The notes: generated from the letters alone by a model not told the origin. 64,000 bases of DNA from Rhodocyclales bacterium (GCA_016214145.1 JACRPA010000003.1:1-64000); one strand, 5' to 3'. Shown: positions 40,129 through 51,850, numbered from the stretch's first letter. Made by a program: numbers and translations.

Positions 40129-40142
40129 GCAAATCCCGTGCC
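40129..40142 (-). promoter_or_regulatory. Sigma54-type promoter (minus strand CGGCACGGGATTTGCG)
   Basis: GG-N10-GC on the minus strand; predicted start about 28 nt upstream of the receptor ATG at 40089. Confidence 0.65.
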
Positions 40143-40168
40143 GGCAGGACTTGCGCCCGCCCGAATGT

Positions 40169-42163
<1,995 letters not shown>

Positions 42164-42286
42164 TCGACTCCTCCTCCATGTGCCGCGCCGCGATCGGGGT
42201 CATCCGGAAGGATGCCGCCGTCGTTCTTGTGATTTGCTTCATGGGCGCGGTCGGCCATGATACAGAACTCGTGCCGAGGTGCAACA

Positions 42287-42303
42287 TGTCCCATTTTGAG
42301 TCA
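42287..42303. promoter_or_regulatory. Candidate upstream activating site TGTCCCATTTTGAGTCA
   Basis: 17-bp imperfect palindrome upstream of the cytochrome c sigma54 promoter. Confidence 0.5.
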
Positions 42304-42343
42304 CTCGGGCGATGTGCTCCCGCCTGATCGGCAACGAATTCTT

Positions 42344-42361
42344 TTGGCACGCAACCTGCTT
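42344..42361 (+). promoter_or_regulatory. Sigma54-type promoter TTGGCACGCAACCTGCTT
   Basis: GG (42346-42347)-N10-GC (42358-42359); divergent from the activator gene. Confidence 0.75.
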
Positions 42362-42429
42362 AACAGGTCATCTCTGGAGCAGGCCCAAATCGCCAGCCCG
42401 TAACCCCGTCGTTTTTGGAGGTATTACCC

Positions 42430-43125
42430 GTGATCGCATCGCTGCGCTCGCCGATCCTGCTCGCTGCCCTGGCGGGCTGCATGGCTGCCCCGCCAGCCCA
42501 CGCCCACGGCGACGTGACGCCGCAAGCCGTCGACGTTTCCACGCTCAAGAAGCTGGGCGACAACTGGCTGGACGAGAACCCCTACCACAAGGACCAGGAG
42601 GCCGAGCGTGTCGGCGCCTCGGCCTACAATCAGAATTGTGCCCGCTGCCATGGCCTCGAGGCGATTTCCGGCGGCATCGCGCCGGACCTGCGCAAACTGG
42701 ATATCGACAAGGAAACCGACCAGTACTTCACCGTCTCGGTGAGACGCGGCAAGGTGCGCAATGGCGCCGTCTACATGCCCCCGTTCGAAGGGATTCTGTC
42801 GCAGGAGGCGGTATGGGCGATCAAGGCCTATCTGGAGACGCGGCGGGAACCCGAGGATGCCGGGCCGAGGAATCCGATGGAGCAACTGGCGAAGACATCC
42901 TCCTGCCTGTCCTGTCATGGCGTCGACAACCGGATGGTCGGCCCGGCCTATCGGGAAATCGCCAAGCGATACGAGCGTGACAAGAACGCGGAAGCGAAGC
43001 TTCTGCGGAAGGTCAAGAAGGGCGGTGTCGGGGCCTGGGGCAAGGTGCCGATGCCGCCGATGAGCGCCATCCCCGAGAAGGATCTCAGGGCGCTGGTGAA
43101 ATGGATTCTCGCCGGCGCCAGGTGA
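42430..43125 (+). CDS. Dihaem cytochrome c
   Basis: Signal peptide; CARCH and CLSCH haem motifs. Confidence 0.88.
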   Translation: MIASLRSPILLAALAGCMAAPPAHAHGDVTPQAVDVSTLKKLGDNWLDENPYHKDQEAERVGASAYNQNCARCHGLEAISGGIAPDLRKLDIDKETDQYFTVSVRRGKVRNGAVYMPPFEGILSQEAVWAIKAYLETRREPEDAGPRNPMEQLAKTSSCLSCHGVDNRMVGPAYREIAKRYERDKNAEAKLLRKVKKGGVGAWGKVPMPPMSAIPEKDLRALVKWILAGAR

Positions 43126-43196
43126 TCCGCCGGGTGGGCTACCTCCCGTCAGCGGGCGTCGTATGCTGCGATAATCAAACCCTTGGAGTGTGTGAT

Positions 43197-44066
43197 ATGA
43201 ATTGTCGGGAAGACGATAGCGTGTGCCGCCGCGTCCTGTGGCGTGCCGGCTCGGCCGGTGCGCTGTGGCTGGCCGGAATGGTGCTGGCGGCGTGCGCCTT
43301 CGCCCAGGCGGCAACAACCATGGCCCCAACGCAGCAGCGCGGCATCCTGAAGGTCGGCCTCTACAAAAATTTTGCGCCGTTCTCCGACAACGGCAAGGGA
43401 GCCGACGTGGATATCGCCGAGGCGCTGGCAGCCCGGCTCGGACTCAAGCTGTCCGCGCTGTGGTTCGATGCCGACGAGAACATGGAAGACGATCTGCGCA
43501 ATATGGTCTGGAAGGGACATTACCTCGGTTACGGTCCGGCCGACGTGATGATCCATGTGCCGATCGATCGCGAATACATGGCGAAGAACGACAAGGTCAG
43601 TTTCTTCGCTCCGTATCACCGCGAGCGTTATGGCATCGCCCGCAATCTCGAGCGCATTCCAACGCTCGAAACGCTGGCCGCCCTGGAGGGGAAGCAGGTC
43701 GGCGTCGAGGGCGACACCCTGGGGGCGACGGTGCTGCTCGCCGCGGACGGCGGCCGGTATCGCGAGACGCTGAAATTCTACAAGACCGCGGCGGAGGCCG
43801 TGGCGGCGCTGAAGGCCGGCGAACTCGCCGCCGTCCTGGCGCAGCAGGGCGAACTCGAAGGCGGGCTTGCCGGCGACGCGCGTTTCCCCATCGAGCCGGT
43901 GCCGGCCCCCCCCCTGCATTCGCGCCAGTGGCCGCTCGGGCTGGCGGTGAAAGCGCAGAACGCGGTGCTGGCGACGGCACTGCAGCAGGCCATGAACGAA
44001 CTGCTGGCCGAAGGCGCCATCGGTCGGATCATGGCCCGCCACGGCGTGGCGCACCGCCGCCCATGA
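43197..44066 (+). CDS. XoxJ/MxaJ-like quinoprotein-associated substrate-binding protein
   Basis: GILKVGLYKNFAPFSDNGKGADVDIAEALAARLGLKLSALWFDADENMEDDLRNMVWKGHYLG. Confidence 0.82.
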   Translation: MNCREDDSVCRRVLWRAGSAGALWLAGMVLAACAFAQAATTMAPTQQRGILKVGLYKNFAPFSDNGKGADVDIAEALAARLGLKLSALWFDADENMEDDLRNMVWKGHYLGYGPADVMIHVPIDREYMAKNDKVSFFAPYHRERYGIARNLERIPTLETLAALEGKQVGVEGDTLGATVLLAADGGRYRETLKFYKTAAEAVAALKAGELAAVLAQQGELEGGLAGDARFPIEPVPAPPLHSRQWPLGLAVKAQNAVLATALQQAMNELLAEGAIGRIMARHGVAHRRP

Positions 44067-45007
44067 AGCCGCTGGCCGCCCTCCTCGGGGTGTTTCTGGC
44101 CGCGCTGTCCGGCGCCGCCGCCGCGGCGCCCTTCGCGTACGTCCCCAATGAAAAGTCCGGCTCGATATCGGTGCTCGACACCGCTACGCGAGAAGTGGTG
44201 GCAACCGTGCAGGTCGGCGGCAAGCCGCGCGGTATCGCGGTATCGCGCGACGGCAGGACGCTGTATGTCAGCGACCAGGCCGCGCATGCGCTGGCGATCG
44301 TCGACCTGGACAGGCGCCAGGTCTCGGAACGGATTTCCCTGGGCGAATCGCCCGAGGGCGTGAGCCTTTCGCCGGACGAGCGCTGGGTCGCCGCCGCCGT
44401 CGAATTGTCGAACAGCGTCGTGTTCATCGATACGGCGACCCGCAAGGTCGCGTTTTCGGTCAAGACCCAGGGCAAGAACCCGGAACATGCCGTGTTCAGT
44501 CCCGACGGTCGCTGGCTGTATGTCAGCGCGGAAGAAGCCGACAGCCTCGACATCATCGATGTGGCGGCGCGACGGCAAGTGAATTCGATCAAGGTCGGCG
44601 AGCGCCCGCGCGGCATCGGTTTTCTGCCGGACGGCAGCCGCGCCTACGTCGCTTGCGAGATCGCGAGCACCGTGTTCTCGATCGATGTGGCGCGGCAGTC
44701 CGTCGTGGCGGCCATCAAGGCGGGCCAGTTTGCCAACGGCATCGCCGTGTCGCCCGACGGAAAGCGCGTCTTTGTGTCGAACGGCCGCGATGCCACGGTG
44801 TCCACGATCGATCCGGCCGGTGATCGGATTGTCGCAACGACGCCGGTCGGCAAGCGGCCGTGGGGCCTCGCCGTAACGCCCGACGGCCGGGCGCTGTATG
44901 TGGCAAACGGCCGCTCCAACACCGTTTCGGTGATCGATACGGCGACGAACGAGTTGTCCGCCACGATTCCGGTCGGCGAAGCCCCCTGGGGCGTCGCTAT
45001 CCGCTGA
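44063..45007 (+). CDS. YVTN beta-propeller protein (PQQ-catabolism-associated type)
   Basis: Repeated VLDTATREVVATVQVGGKPRGIAVSRDGRTLYVS-type units; ATGA overlap with upstream gene. Confidence 0.85.
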   Translation: MKPLAALLGVFLAALSGAAAAAPFAYVPNEKSGSISVLDTATREVVATVQVGGKPRGIAVSRDGRTLYVSDQAAHALAIVDLDRRQVSERISLGESPEGVSLSPDERWVAAAVELSNSVVFIDTATRKVAFSVKTQGKNPEHAVFSPDGRWLYVSAEEADSLDIIDVAARRQVNSIKVGERPRGIGFLPDGSRAYVACEIASTVFSIDVARQSVVAAIKAGQFANGIAVSPDGKRVFVSNGRDATVSTIDPAGDRIVATTPVGKRPWGLAVTPDGRALYVANGRSNTVSVIDTATNELSATIPVGEAPWGVAIR

Positions 45008-45022
45008 CCGGGATTCGCGCAC

Positions 45023-45039
45023 TGTCCCGCTTTGCAACA
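45023..45039. promoter_or_regulatory. Candidate upstream activating site TGTCCCGCTTTGCAACA
   Basis: 17-bp imperfect palindrome upstream of the aor sigma54 promoter. Confidence 0.5.
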
Positions 45040-45113
45040 CCTGTTCGATTTCACCACGTAACGACCGCCCGTTTTCCCCCGAACTTGTGTTGCGCCCATT
45101 TGAACATATGCAT

Positions 45114-45129
45114 TGGCATGCCTATTGCT
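45114..45129 (+). promoter_or_regulatory. Sigma54-type promoter TGGCATGCCTATTGCT
   Basis: GG (45115-45116)-N10-GC (45127-45128), upstream of the aor cluster. Confidence 0.7.
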
Positions 45130-45198
45130 AATGCTTTCCTCCGCCGCCGGATTTTCCCGGCGAGTGCGCCATACATCCATGTGACAGGAGATTGAAAC

Positions 45199-45618
45199 AT
45201 GCAGAAGTCGCTGCGAATCGACGCAAACAAGTGCACCGGCTGTCTCCAGTGCGAGATGGCCTGTTCCTACGAGAACCACGGTGCTTTCAATATCTCCAAA
45301 TCGCGCATCAAAGTCTTCAATTTCGAAAGCGCCGGGCGCAAGGTGCCCTACACCTGCACCCAGTGCGCGGAAGCCTGGTGCCTGCATGCCTGTCCGGTGG
45401 ATGCTATCCGCATCGATGCCGCCACCGGGGCCAAGGTGGTGCACGAGAACGTTTGCGTCGGCTGCAAGGTATGCACCATCGCCTGCCCCTTCGGCACGAT
45501 CAACTATGTTGCCTGGAGTGGGCGCAACAGTACCTGGGCCAGCGCGGACTGGCGACGAAGTACCTGGTGGCCGAGACGGATCCCAAGGTCGATCCGCTCT
45601 CGCCCGAAAACAAGCTGA
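45199..45618 (+). CDS. AorA-like polyferredoxin subunit, C-terminus apparently lost and replaced by out-of-frame AorB sequence after about 45512
   Basis: CTGCLQCEMACSYE, CTQCAEAWCLHACP, CVGCKVCTIACPFGTINYVA then non-homologous tail WSGRNSTWASADW. Confidence 0.75.
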   Translation: MQKSLRIDANKCTGCLQCEMACSYENHGAFNISKSRIKVFNFESAGRKVPYTCTQCAEAWCLHACPVDAIRIDAATGAKVVHENVCVGCKVCTIACPFGTINYVAWSGRNSTWASADWRRSTWWPRRIPRSIRSRPKTS

Positions 45619-47291
45619 TCATGACCACCGGGCCGCTCACCGGAACGATGGCCTCCACCGGCGGCCGCTACTCGGTGGTTACCAAAGGGCCGCTCACCGG
45701 CGCCATTGCCTGCTCCAACTCGGGCGGCTATTTCGGCGCCGAGCTGAAGATGGCCGGCTGGGACATGATCATCTTCGAGGGAAGATCGCCGAAGCCCGTC
45801 TATCTCTGGCTGGAGAACGACAAGGCCGAGCTGCGCGACGCATCCCACCTGTGGGGCACCACCACCTGGCACACCGAAGAGACCATCAAGGCGGCGCACC
45901 AGGATCCGCAGATCCGCATCGCCTCGATCGGCCGCGCCGGCGAGAACGGCGTGCTCTACGCTTGCGTCATCAACGATCTGCACCGTGCCGCCGGCCGCTC
46001 CGGCGTCGGCGCCGTGATGGGTTCGAAGAACCTCAAGGCGGTGGCCGTGCGCGGCACCGCCGGGGTCCCCGGTATCAAGGACTTCAAGGCCTTCCTCAAG
46101 GCGACCACCGCGGCCAAGAAGGTGCTGGCCGACAATGCGGTCACCGGCCAGGGCCTGCCCAAGTTCGGCACCCAGATCCTGATGAACGTCATCAACGAGG
46201 TCGGCGCACTGCCGACGCGCAACGCCCAGGACGTGCAGTTCGAGGGCGCGCGCAACATCTCCGCCGAGGCCATGCACGAGAAGCGGCCCGGCGACGGCAA
46301 GTCGAATCTGGTCACCAACGCCGCCTGCTTCGGCTGCACCATCGCCTGCGGCCGCATCTCGCAGGTGGACCAGAACCACTGGAGCGTGACGAACAACCCG
46401 AAATACTGGGGCGCCACCGGCGGCCTCGAGTACGAGAACGCCTGGTCGCTCGGCGCCGCCAACGGCGTGGACGACCTCGACGCCCTGACCGTGGCCAACA
46501 TGATCTGCAACGAAGACGGCATGGACCCGATCACTTTCGGCGCCACCGTCGGCGCGGTCATGGAGATGTACCAGATGGGCGTGCTGAAGAAGGAGCAGAT
46601 CGGCATCGAGTCTCCCTTCGGCTCCGCCCAGGCACTGATCGAACTATCCCACATGACGGCCGAAGGGCGCGGTTTCGGCAAGGAGATCGCCCTCGGCTCG
46701 CGCCGGCTGTGCGAGAAATACGGCAAGCCGGAACTCTCCATGACCGTCAAGAGCCAGGAATTTCCGGCCTACGATCCGCGCGGCATCCAGGGCATGGGCC
46801 TGACCTACGCCACCTCCAACCGCGGCGCCTGCCACCTGCGCAGCTATACCGTGGCCTCGGAGATCCTTGGCATTCCCGTCAAGACCGATCCGCTGGCCAC
46901 CGACGGCAAGGCCGATCTGGTGAAGGCCTTCCAGGATGCGACGGCCGCCTTCGATTCGGCGGGCGTCTGCGTGTTTACCACTTTCGCGTGGACGCTGGCC
47001 GACCTGGCGCCGCAACTCGACGCCGCCTGCGAGGGCGGCTGGACGCTGGAGCGCCTCGCCGAAATGGGCGAGCGCATCTGGAACATGGAGCGCCAGTACA
47101 ACCTTGCCGCCGGCTTCACGGCGAAGGACGACGACCTGCCCAAGCGCCTGAAGACCGAGCCGGCCAAAACCGGTCCGGCCAAGGGGCGTGTGGCAGACAT
47201 CGACAAGATGCTGCCGGAGTACTACAAAGCGCGCGGCTGGACGGCGGAAGGCGTGCCGACCAAGGACACCCTGAAGCGGCTGGGGCTGTAG
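45513..47291 (+). pseudogene. Aldehyde ferredoxin oxidoreductase large subunit (AorB-like), N-terminus missing at the junction with aorA
   Basis: EWAQQYLGQRGLATKYLV...ATGPLTGT-type region, GRAGENGVLYACVIND, CFGCTIACGR, to KDTLKRLGL*; no native start region. Confidence 0.7.
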
Positions 47292-47305
47292 CCTTCAACC
47301 TCCAT

Positions 47306-47345
47306 CGCCAAGGTGGCCGGTGCAACCGGCGCCTTGGCGTTTTTG
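47306..47345 (+). terminator. Hairpin with T-tract between aorB and the FAD oxidoreductase
   Basis: CGCCAAGG...CCTTGGCG followed by TTTTT, inner CCGGTGCAACCGG. Confidence 0.65.
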
Positions 47346-47359
47346 TCTGGGGAGTGCAT

Positions 47360-48691
47360 ATGAAACACCTCATCATCGGAAACGGCCCGGCCGGCGTGAT
47401 TGCCGCAGAAACATTACGCAAGGCCGATCCCAAGGCCGAGATCACCCTCGTCGGCGACGAGCCGGAGCCGCCGTATTCGCGCATGGCAATTCCCTATTTC
47501 CTCATGGGCAACATCGGCGAGGACGGCACCCACCTGCGCAAGAACAAGGGGCATTTCGAGGCGCAGCGCATCCGGTTGTTGCGCGGTCGCGCCGCCTCGG
47601 TGGACACCAAGGGGCGCAGTGTGAAGCTGCAGGACGGATCCTCGCTCGATTTCGACCGCCTGCTCATCGCCACCGGCTCGCATCCGATCAGGCCGCCGAT
47701 CGCCGGCATGGATGCGCCCAACGTGCACACCTGCTGGACGCTGGAAGACGCCCGCGCCATCGTCAAACTGGCGAAATCCGGCTCGCGCGTGCTGCAGATC
47801 GGCGCCGGTTTCATCGGCTGCATCATCATGGAGGCCCTCGCCGCGCGCGGCACGCAGCTCAGCGTTGTCGAAATGGGCGACCGCATGGTGCCGCGCATGA
47901 TGACCGCGAAGGCCGGCGGCATGATCCGCCGCTGGTGCGAGTCGAAGGGCGTAGCGGTTCATTGCAACGCCGGCGTGACGAAAATCGACCAGGCAGGCGG
48001 CGACAAGGGTTTGCTGGGCAAGATCGTCGACGCCGTCACGGGCAATGGCAATGCCGGCGCTCCGCTCAAAGTGAGCCTGAGTACCGGCGCCACCGTCGAC
48101 GCCGATCTCGTCATCTGCGCTGCCGGTGTTGCGCCCAACATCGATTTCCTCAAGGGCAGCGGCATCGCCGCCGAGCGCGGCATTCGGGTCGACACCGCGA
48201 TGCAGACCAGCGTGCCCGGCATCTATGCCGCGGGCGACGTCACCGAAGCCGCCGATTTCTTCAGCGGCAAGCCGACGCTCAACGCCATCCAGCCGAATGC
48301 CGCCGACCAGGCGCGCATCGCCGCGACCAACATGGCGGGCGGGCAGGCGAACCTGCCGGGCAGCATGGCCATCAACGTGCTCGATACCCTCGGTCTCGTT
48401 TCGGCCTCCTTCGGCCAGTGGTCGGGCGAAGCCGGCGGTGAATCGGTCGAGCGGGTGGACGAGAAAGGCTTCAAGTACCTCAGCCTGCAGTTCAAGGGCG
48501 ACGTGCTGATCGGCGCCACCAGCATCGGGCTGACCGAGCATGTCGGCGTGTTGCGCGGACTGACTATGGGCCGGGTGCGCCTGGGCGAGTGGAAGGAACG
48601 CCTGCTCGACGATCCGACCCGCATCATGGAAGCCTATCTGGCCTGTGCCCAGGGTGCCGAAACGCGCTACCTGGGGACGCGGCCGATCTGA
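47360..48691 (+). CDS. FAD-dependent NAD(P)/rubredoxin-type oxidoreductase (AorC-like)
   Basis: MKHLIIGNGPAGVIAAETLRKADPKAEITLVGDEP, GAGFIGCIIMEALAARG, GIYAAGDVTEA. Confidence 0.85.
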   Translation: MKHLIIGNGPAGVIAAETLRKADPKAEITLVGDEPEPPYSRMAIPYFLMGNIGEDGTHLRKNKGHFEAQRIRLLRGRAASVDTKGRSVKLQDGSSLDFDRLLIATGSHPIRPPIAGMDAPNVHTCWTLEDARAIVKLAKSGSRVLQIGAGFIGCIIMEALAARGTQLSVVEMGDRMVPRMMTAKAGGMIRRWCESKGVAVHCNAGVTKIDQAGGDKGLLGKIVDAVTGNGNAGAPLKVSLSTGATVDADLVICAAGVAPNIDFLKGSGIAAERGIRVDTAMQTSVPGIYAAGDVTEAADFFSGKPTLNAIQPNAADQARIAATNMAGGQANLPGSMAINVLDTLGLVSASFGQWSGEAGGESVERVDEKGFKYLSLQFKGDVLIGATSIGLTEHVGVLRGLTMGRVRLGEWKERLLDDPTRIMEAYLACAQGAETRYLGTRPI

Positions 48692-48732
48692 TCGGCGTCG
48701 ATGGGATTGGAACAAGAGCGGGAGCGATAACC

Positions 48733-49122
48733 ATGAAGGAAAGCGAAAAAGCCATCCTGGCGCTGTGCGCCACGCTGGCCATGACCTGCGACTTTGCCGT
48801 GGCCGGGGACGAAAAGGCTGCCGCGATGCTTAGAGTGGCGGGGAACGCCGGATGCCTCGTCTGCCACGCTGTCGAGGCCGGAGCAAAAGGCCCGGAAGGC
48901 CTGAAACCGGTAGGCCCCGCCTGGACAGACGTTGCGGAGCGCTACAGGAATGATTCCGGCGCGCAAGCGCGACTCGTCTCCGAAGTGATGAAGGGCACTT
49001 CGCTTTATGACCGCCACTGGAAGGACAAAGCCAGTGGCATCGCCATGCCGCCTAACGCGGTGGCGATCAGCGAGACCGATGCGCAGCGGCTGGTTGCCTG
49101 GATCCTCGAGCTGAAAAAATAA
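48733..49122 (+). CDS. Monohaem class I cytochrome c
   Basis: Signal peptide; AGCLVCHAVE; MPPNA methionine ligand. Confidence 0.85.
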   Translation: MKESEKAILALCATLAMTCDFAVAGDEKAAAMLRVAGNAGCLVCHAVEAGAKGPEGLKPVGPAWTDVAERYRNDSGAQARLVSEVMKGTSLYDRHWKDKASGIAMPPNAVAISETDAQRLVAWILELKK

Positions 49123-49237
49123 AGCAGTCCCGAACTTCGGACGCGGATGATCCACGGATCTGCGATCCGGAGTGGCTCCACACCCTGCGCGATACCTGCG
49201 CAATCCCGGCAACTCCTGTTTGGACCAGAGCCCTTCA

Positions 49238-49253
49238 TGGCGTGATTCTTGCG
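49238..49253 (+). promoter_or_regulatory. Sigma54-type promoter TGGCGTGATTCTTGCG
   Basis: GG (49239-49240)-N10-GC (49251-49252), upstream of the DUF1097 gene. Confidence 0.55.
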
Positions 49254-49365
49254 ATTGGGTTGCTGCGGAGAATCAAACCCGTATTCCCGCTGTCGCAAGC
49301 AGTTGCATGTGTCTGTGCCGCTGTCAGCTTATTCATTCATTTCAACAAAATTCAGGAGGCGTAAC

Positions 49366-49848
49366 GTGACGATACTCATTGCTCTCACTCTATCCATCGG
49401 CCTGCTCGCAGTCGTTGCAACCTGGGTGTTCCTCGGACCGCTTGCCGCATTGAACGTCCAGATCTGGCAGGCGTTCATCGCCTGGGCTGCGTTCTATCAC
49501 TGCGGCGGCAAGGGTACCGGGATGAAGAACACCATGATCGGCATGATCTTCGGCGCCGTCGTGGGCGCGCTGTCGGTGATGCTGGCCGGTCAACTCGGTG
49601 CGCTGGGCAGTTTCGCCGCACCGGTTGCCGTGGGCATCGGCGCTGGCGCCATCGTGCTGGCCGCGCATATTCCACTGCTGGCGACGATTCCGGCAAGCGT
49701 GTATGGGTTTGCCTCGATCGCCGGACTGATTCTGCTCAAAGGATTGTCACCCGTCGATGCGCTGCTGCCGACGATCATCTCGATTCTGCTCGGCGCGGTA
49801 TTCGGTTGGCTCTCGGAATCGCTTGGCGGCAAGATGGCCAAGGCGTAG
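49366..49848 (+). CDS. DUF1097 family membrane protein (GTG start)
   Basis: VTILIALTLSIGLLAVVATWVFLGPLAALNVQIWQAFIAWAAFYHCGGK; SD GGAGG upstream. Confidence 0.75.
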   Translation: MTILIALTLSIGLLAVVATWVFLGPLAALNVQIWQAFIAWAAFYHCGGKGTGMKNTMIGMIFGAVVGALSVMLAGQLGALGSFAAPVAVGIGAGAIVLAAHIPLLATIPASVYGFASIAGLILLKGLSPVDALLPTIISILLGAVFGWLSESLGGKMAKA

Positions 49849-50082
49849 CGCCCCGGGGCGGGTGCGGGGTCCGGCGTGCGGATCTCGCACCCGGCATGGT
49901 TCTTTCTACCGGAATATGGCCAACACGCGGTTGCGTCGAAAACGTTCGAAAACGAGACACGATGACCGCGCTGTTGCAGGCTGGATCAGGGTGCGGCTCA
50001 CCCGGACGAATTTGCGGGACCGTGCTTCCGATGGAGATTGTGTGCACCCCGCCGTGAAGCGGGTTCGGCTCGGGAGAAGAAA

Positions 50083-50829
50083 ATGGCGCTCGAAAGAGAG
50101 CTGCTGAACAAGCTGTTGCAGGTTGCCGCACCGTGCGCGATCAGCGACATTCGTGTCGATGAACAACGCAGGCGGGTCGATGTCTGGATCGGCGTCAGGA
50201 CGCCGCGTTCGTGGTTCGGCGGCAACGGCGGGGCGGCCGACGCGATCCGCGAAGCCGAATGGCGCCACGTCAATCTGGGCGGCTACCACTGCTACATCCA
50301 CGCCCGGCTGCCCGCCGGCACCGAGCTGGCGGAGCAGCCATGGCTGGGCGACGACAAGCTGGGCTTTACCCGGGCCAAGGCGAAACAGATCTTTGCGCTG
50401 ATGAGCGAGGGCGTGAGCTACGAGGGCATCTGCATGCTGCTCGACGTGCCGTTCAACGATCTGTGGAAGTTCAAATTCGCGCTGGACAGCGGCAGCGCCA
50501 CGCCCGGCCTGCAGGGCAAGCCGGCCAGGCCGCGCGGCCAGGGCGCGGCCGAGCGGGCCCTCGCCGCGGCGCCCTCGCGCGCGCCGGCCGCGCCGGAGAC
50601 CGCAGTGCCCGACGCGACCGATCCGGTCTGGCAGGAACTGGTCGAGGGCCGCCTGCCGGTCGATATCCGCGTGCTCAGCCTGCAGCTGCTGCTGACGCGC
50701 ATGCGCTCGCAATTCGCCACTATCCACGACAAGGACGTGCGGCTGCTCAAGCTGCGCGACCTGCATCGCTACGTCATCCGCAACGAACGCGTACTCGACT
50801 ATGAACTCTCACAACTCCGCCGCCATTAG
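50083..50829 (+). CDS. Hypothetical protein; central region weakly resembles the ISL3 transposase N-terminal domain
   Basis: EWRHVNLGGYHCYIHARLP; FTRAKAKQIFALMSEGVSYEGICMLLDVPFNDLWKFKFAL HTH-like region. Confidence 0.6.
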   Translation: MALERELLNKLLQVAAPCAISDIRVDEQRRRVDVWIGVRTPRSWFGGNGGAADAIREAEWRHVNLGGYHCYIHARLPAGTELAEQPWLGDDKLGFTRAKAKQIFALMSEGVSYEGICMLLDVPFNDLWKFKFALDSGSATPGLQGKPARPRGQGAAERALAAAPSRAPAAPETAVPDATDPVWQELVEGRLPVDIRVLSLQLLLTRMRSQFATIHDKDVRLLKLRDLHRYVIRNERVLDYELSQLRRH

Positions 50830-51850
50830 CGCCTTGCCGGACCGCCTCGGGGAGGACGGCTTCGGCGCGGGCCGCCTCATGTCGCCGGACAGCGTGGCGC
50901 AATTGATCCGCAGCGGGCGTTTTCTCAGCATCGCGGCGGACGAAAGCCAACTGCGCCGGCTGCCGCGCGGCAACTGGATCGGCGGCACGATTCCCTATTT
51001 CATGGGGCAGGACGGCGGCGTCAGTTCGCGCGACGCGCTGTTCGTCACGGTCTTTCCGATGCTTGCCGCGCGGCCCTCGATCCGCTTCTACGATGCGGCA
51101 GAACTGCCGCGGGTCTGCGCCGACGCCCCGGAGAACGGCTTTTCGCTGGTCATCATTCCGGCCTTCTCGGCCCTGCACTCGCGCTTCGCCCACGACGCGC
51201 CCGGCTACGACGACATGTACGTCAAGCCGCTGGTCGGCTGGATCGCCGGCATCCACCTCGACGACCTGGCCACCGCCCGTCCGGCGGTGGTCAACGGCAC
51301 GACCCTGGAGGCGGACTGCGAGCGGGCAATCGTCATGCATGTCGATCTGCCGCCCAGCCTGCACGCGCGGATCGACATCATCAACCTCTTCCGCCAGGGA
51401 AGCGGCGACCGCATCCGCTTCCCGGCCACCGGTTTTTCCGCCGACCGCTGCCTGATCAACGGGCAGCCGGCGAACTTCGCCGAGTACGTCGTCGCGCGCG
51501 GCATCGACACCCGGTTGCCGCTGGTGGCCGATTACAGCGGCGCCCTGGTCAATGTCAGTTTCAAGGGCGTCGACCGCGAGCGGCGCCGGGTGGATTTCTA
51601 TGCACCGGTGTTCGACGAAATCGAGTATCGCGTCGCGGCGGAAGTGCCGGACTATGTGCGCGCGTTCCAATCCGCCATGCCGGATGCCGAGCGGCCGGTC
51701 GCGTTCTGCTGCAACTGCATTCTCAACTATCTCTACTCTGAACTGGAGGGCAAGCAGACCGGCCATATGCGCGGGCCGATGACCTTCGGCGAGGTCGCCT
51801 ATCAACTGGTCAACCAGACGCTGGTCTATCTGAGCATCGACGCCGACTGA
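50801..51850 (+). CDS. Hypothetical protein with FIST-like C-terminal region
   Basis: CCNCILNYLYSELEGKQTGHMRGPMTFGEVAYQLVNQTLVYLSI; overlaps upstream gene by 29 nt. Confidence 0.6.
   Translation: MNSHNSAAISALPDRLGEDGFGAGRLMSPDSVAQLIRSGRFLSIAADESQLRRLPRGNWIGGTIPYFMGQDGGVSSRDALFVTVFPMLAARPSIRFYDAAELPRVCADAPENGFSLVIIPAFSALHSRFAHDAPGYDDMYVKPLVGWIAGIHLDDLATARPAVVNGTTLEADCERAIVMHVDLPPSLHARIDIINLFRQGSGDRIRFPATGFSADRCLINGQPANFAEYVVARGIDTRLPLVADYSGALVNVSFKGVDRERRRVDFYAPVFDEIEYRVAAEVPDYVRAFQSAMPDAERPVAFCCNCILNYLYSELEGKQTGHMRGPMTFGEVAYQLVNQTLVYLSIDAD

Noticed and set aside
45281-48691. 1136-aa ORF spanning aorA to the FAD oxidoreductase
   Set aside because: Only the C-terminal part (from 47360) is real protein; the rest is out-of-frame Arg/Pro-rich translation of aorAB
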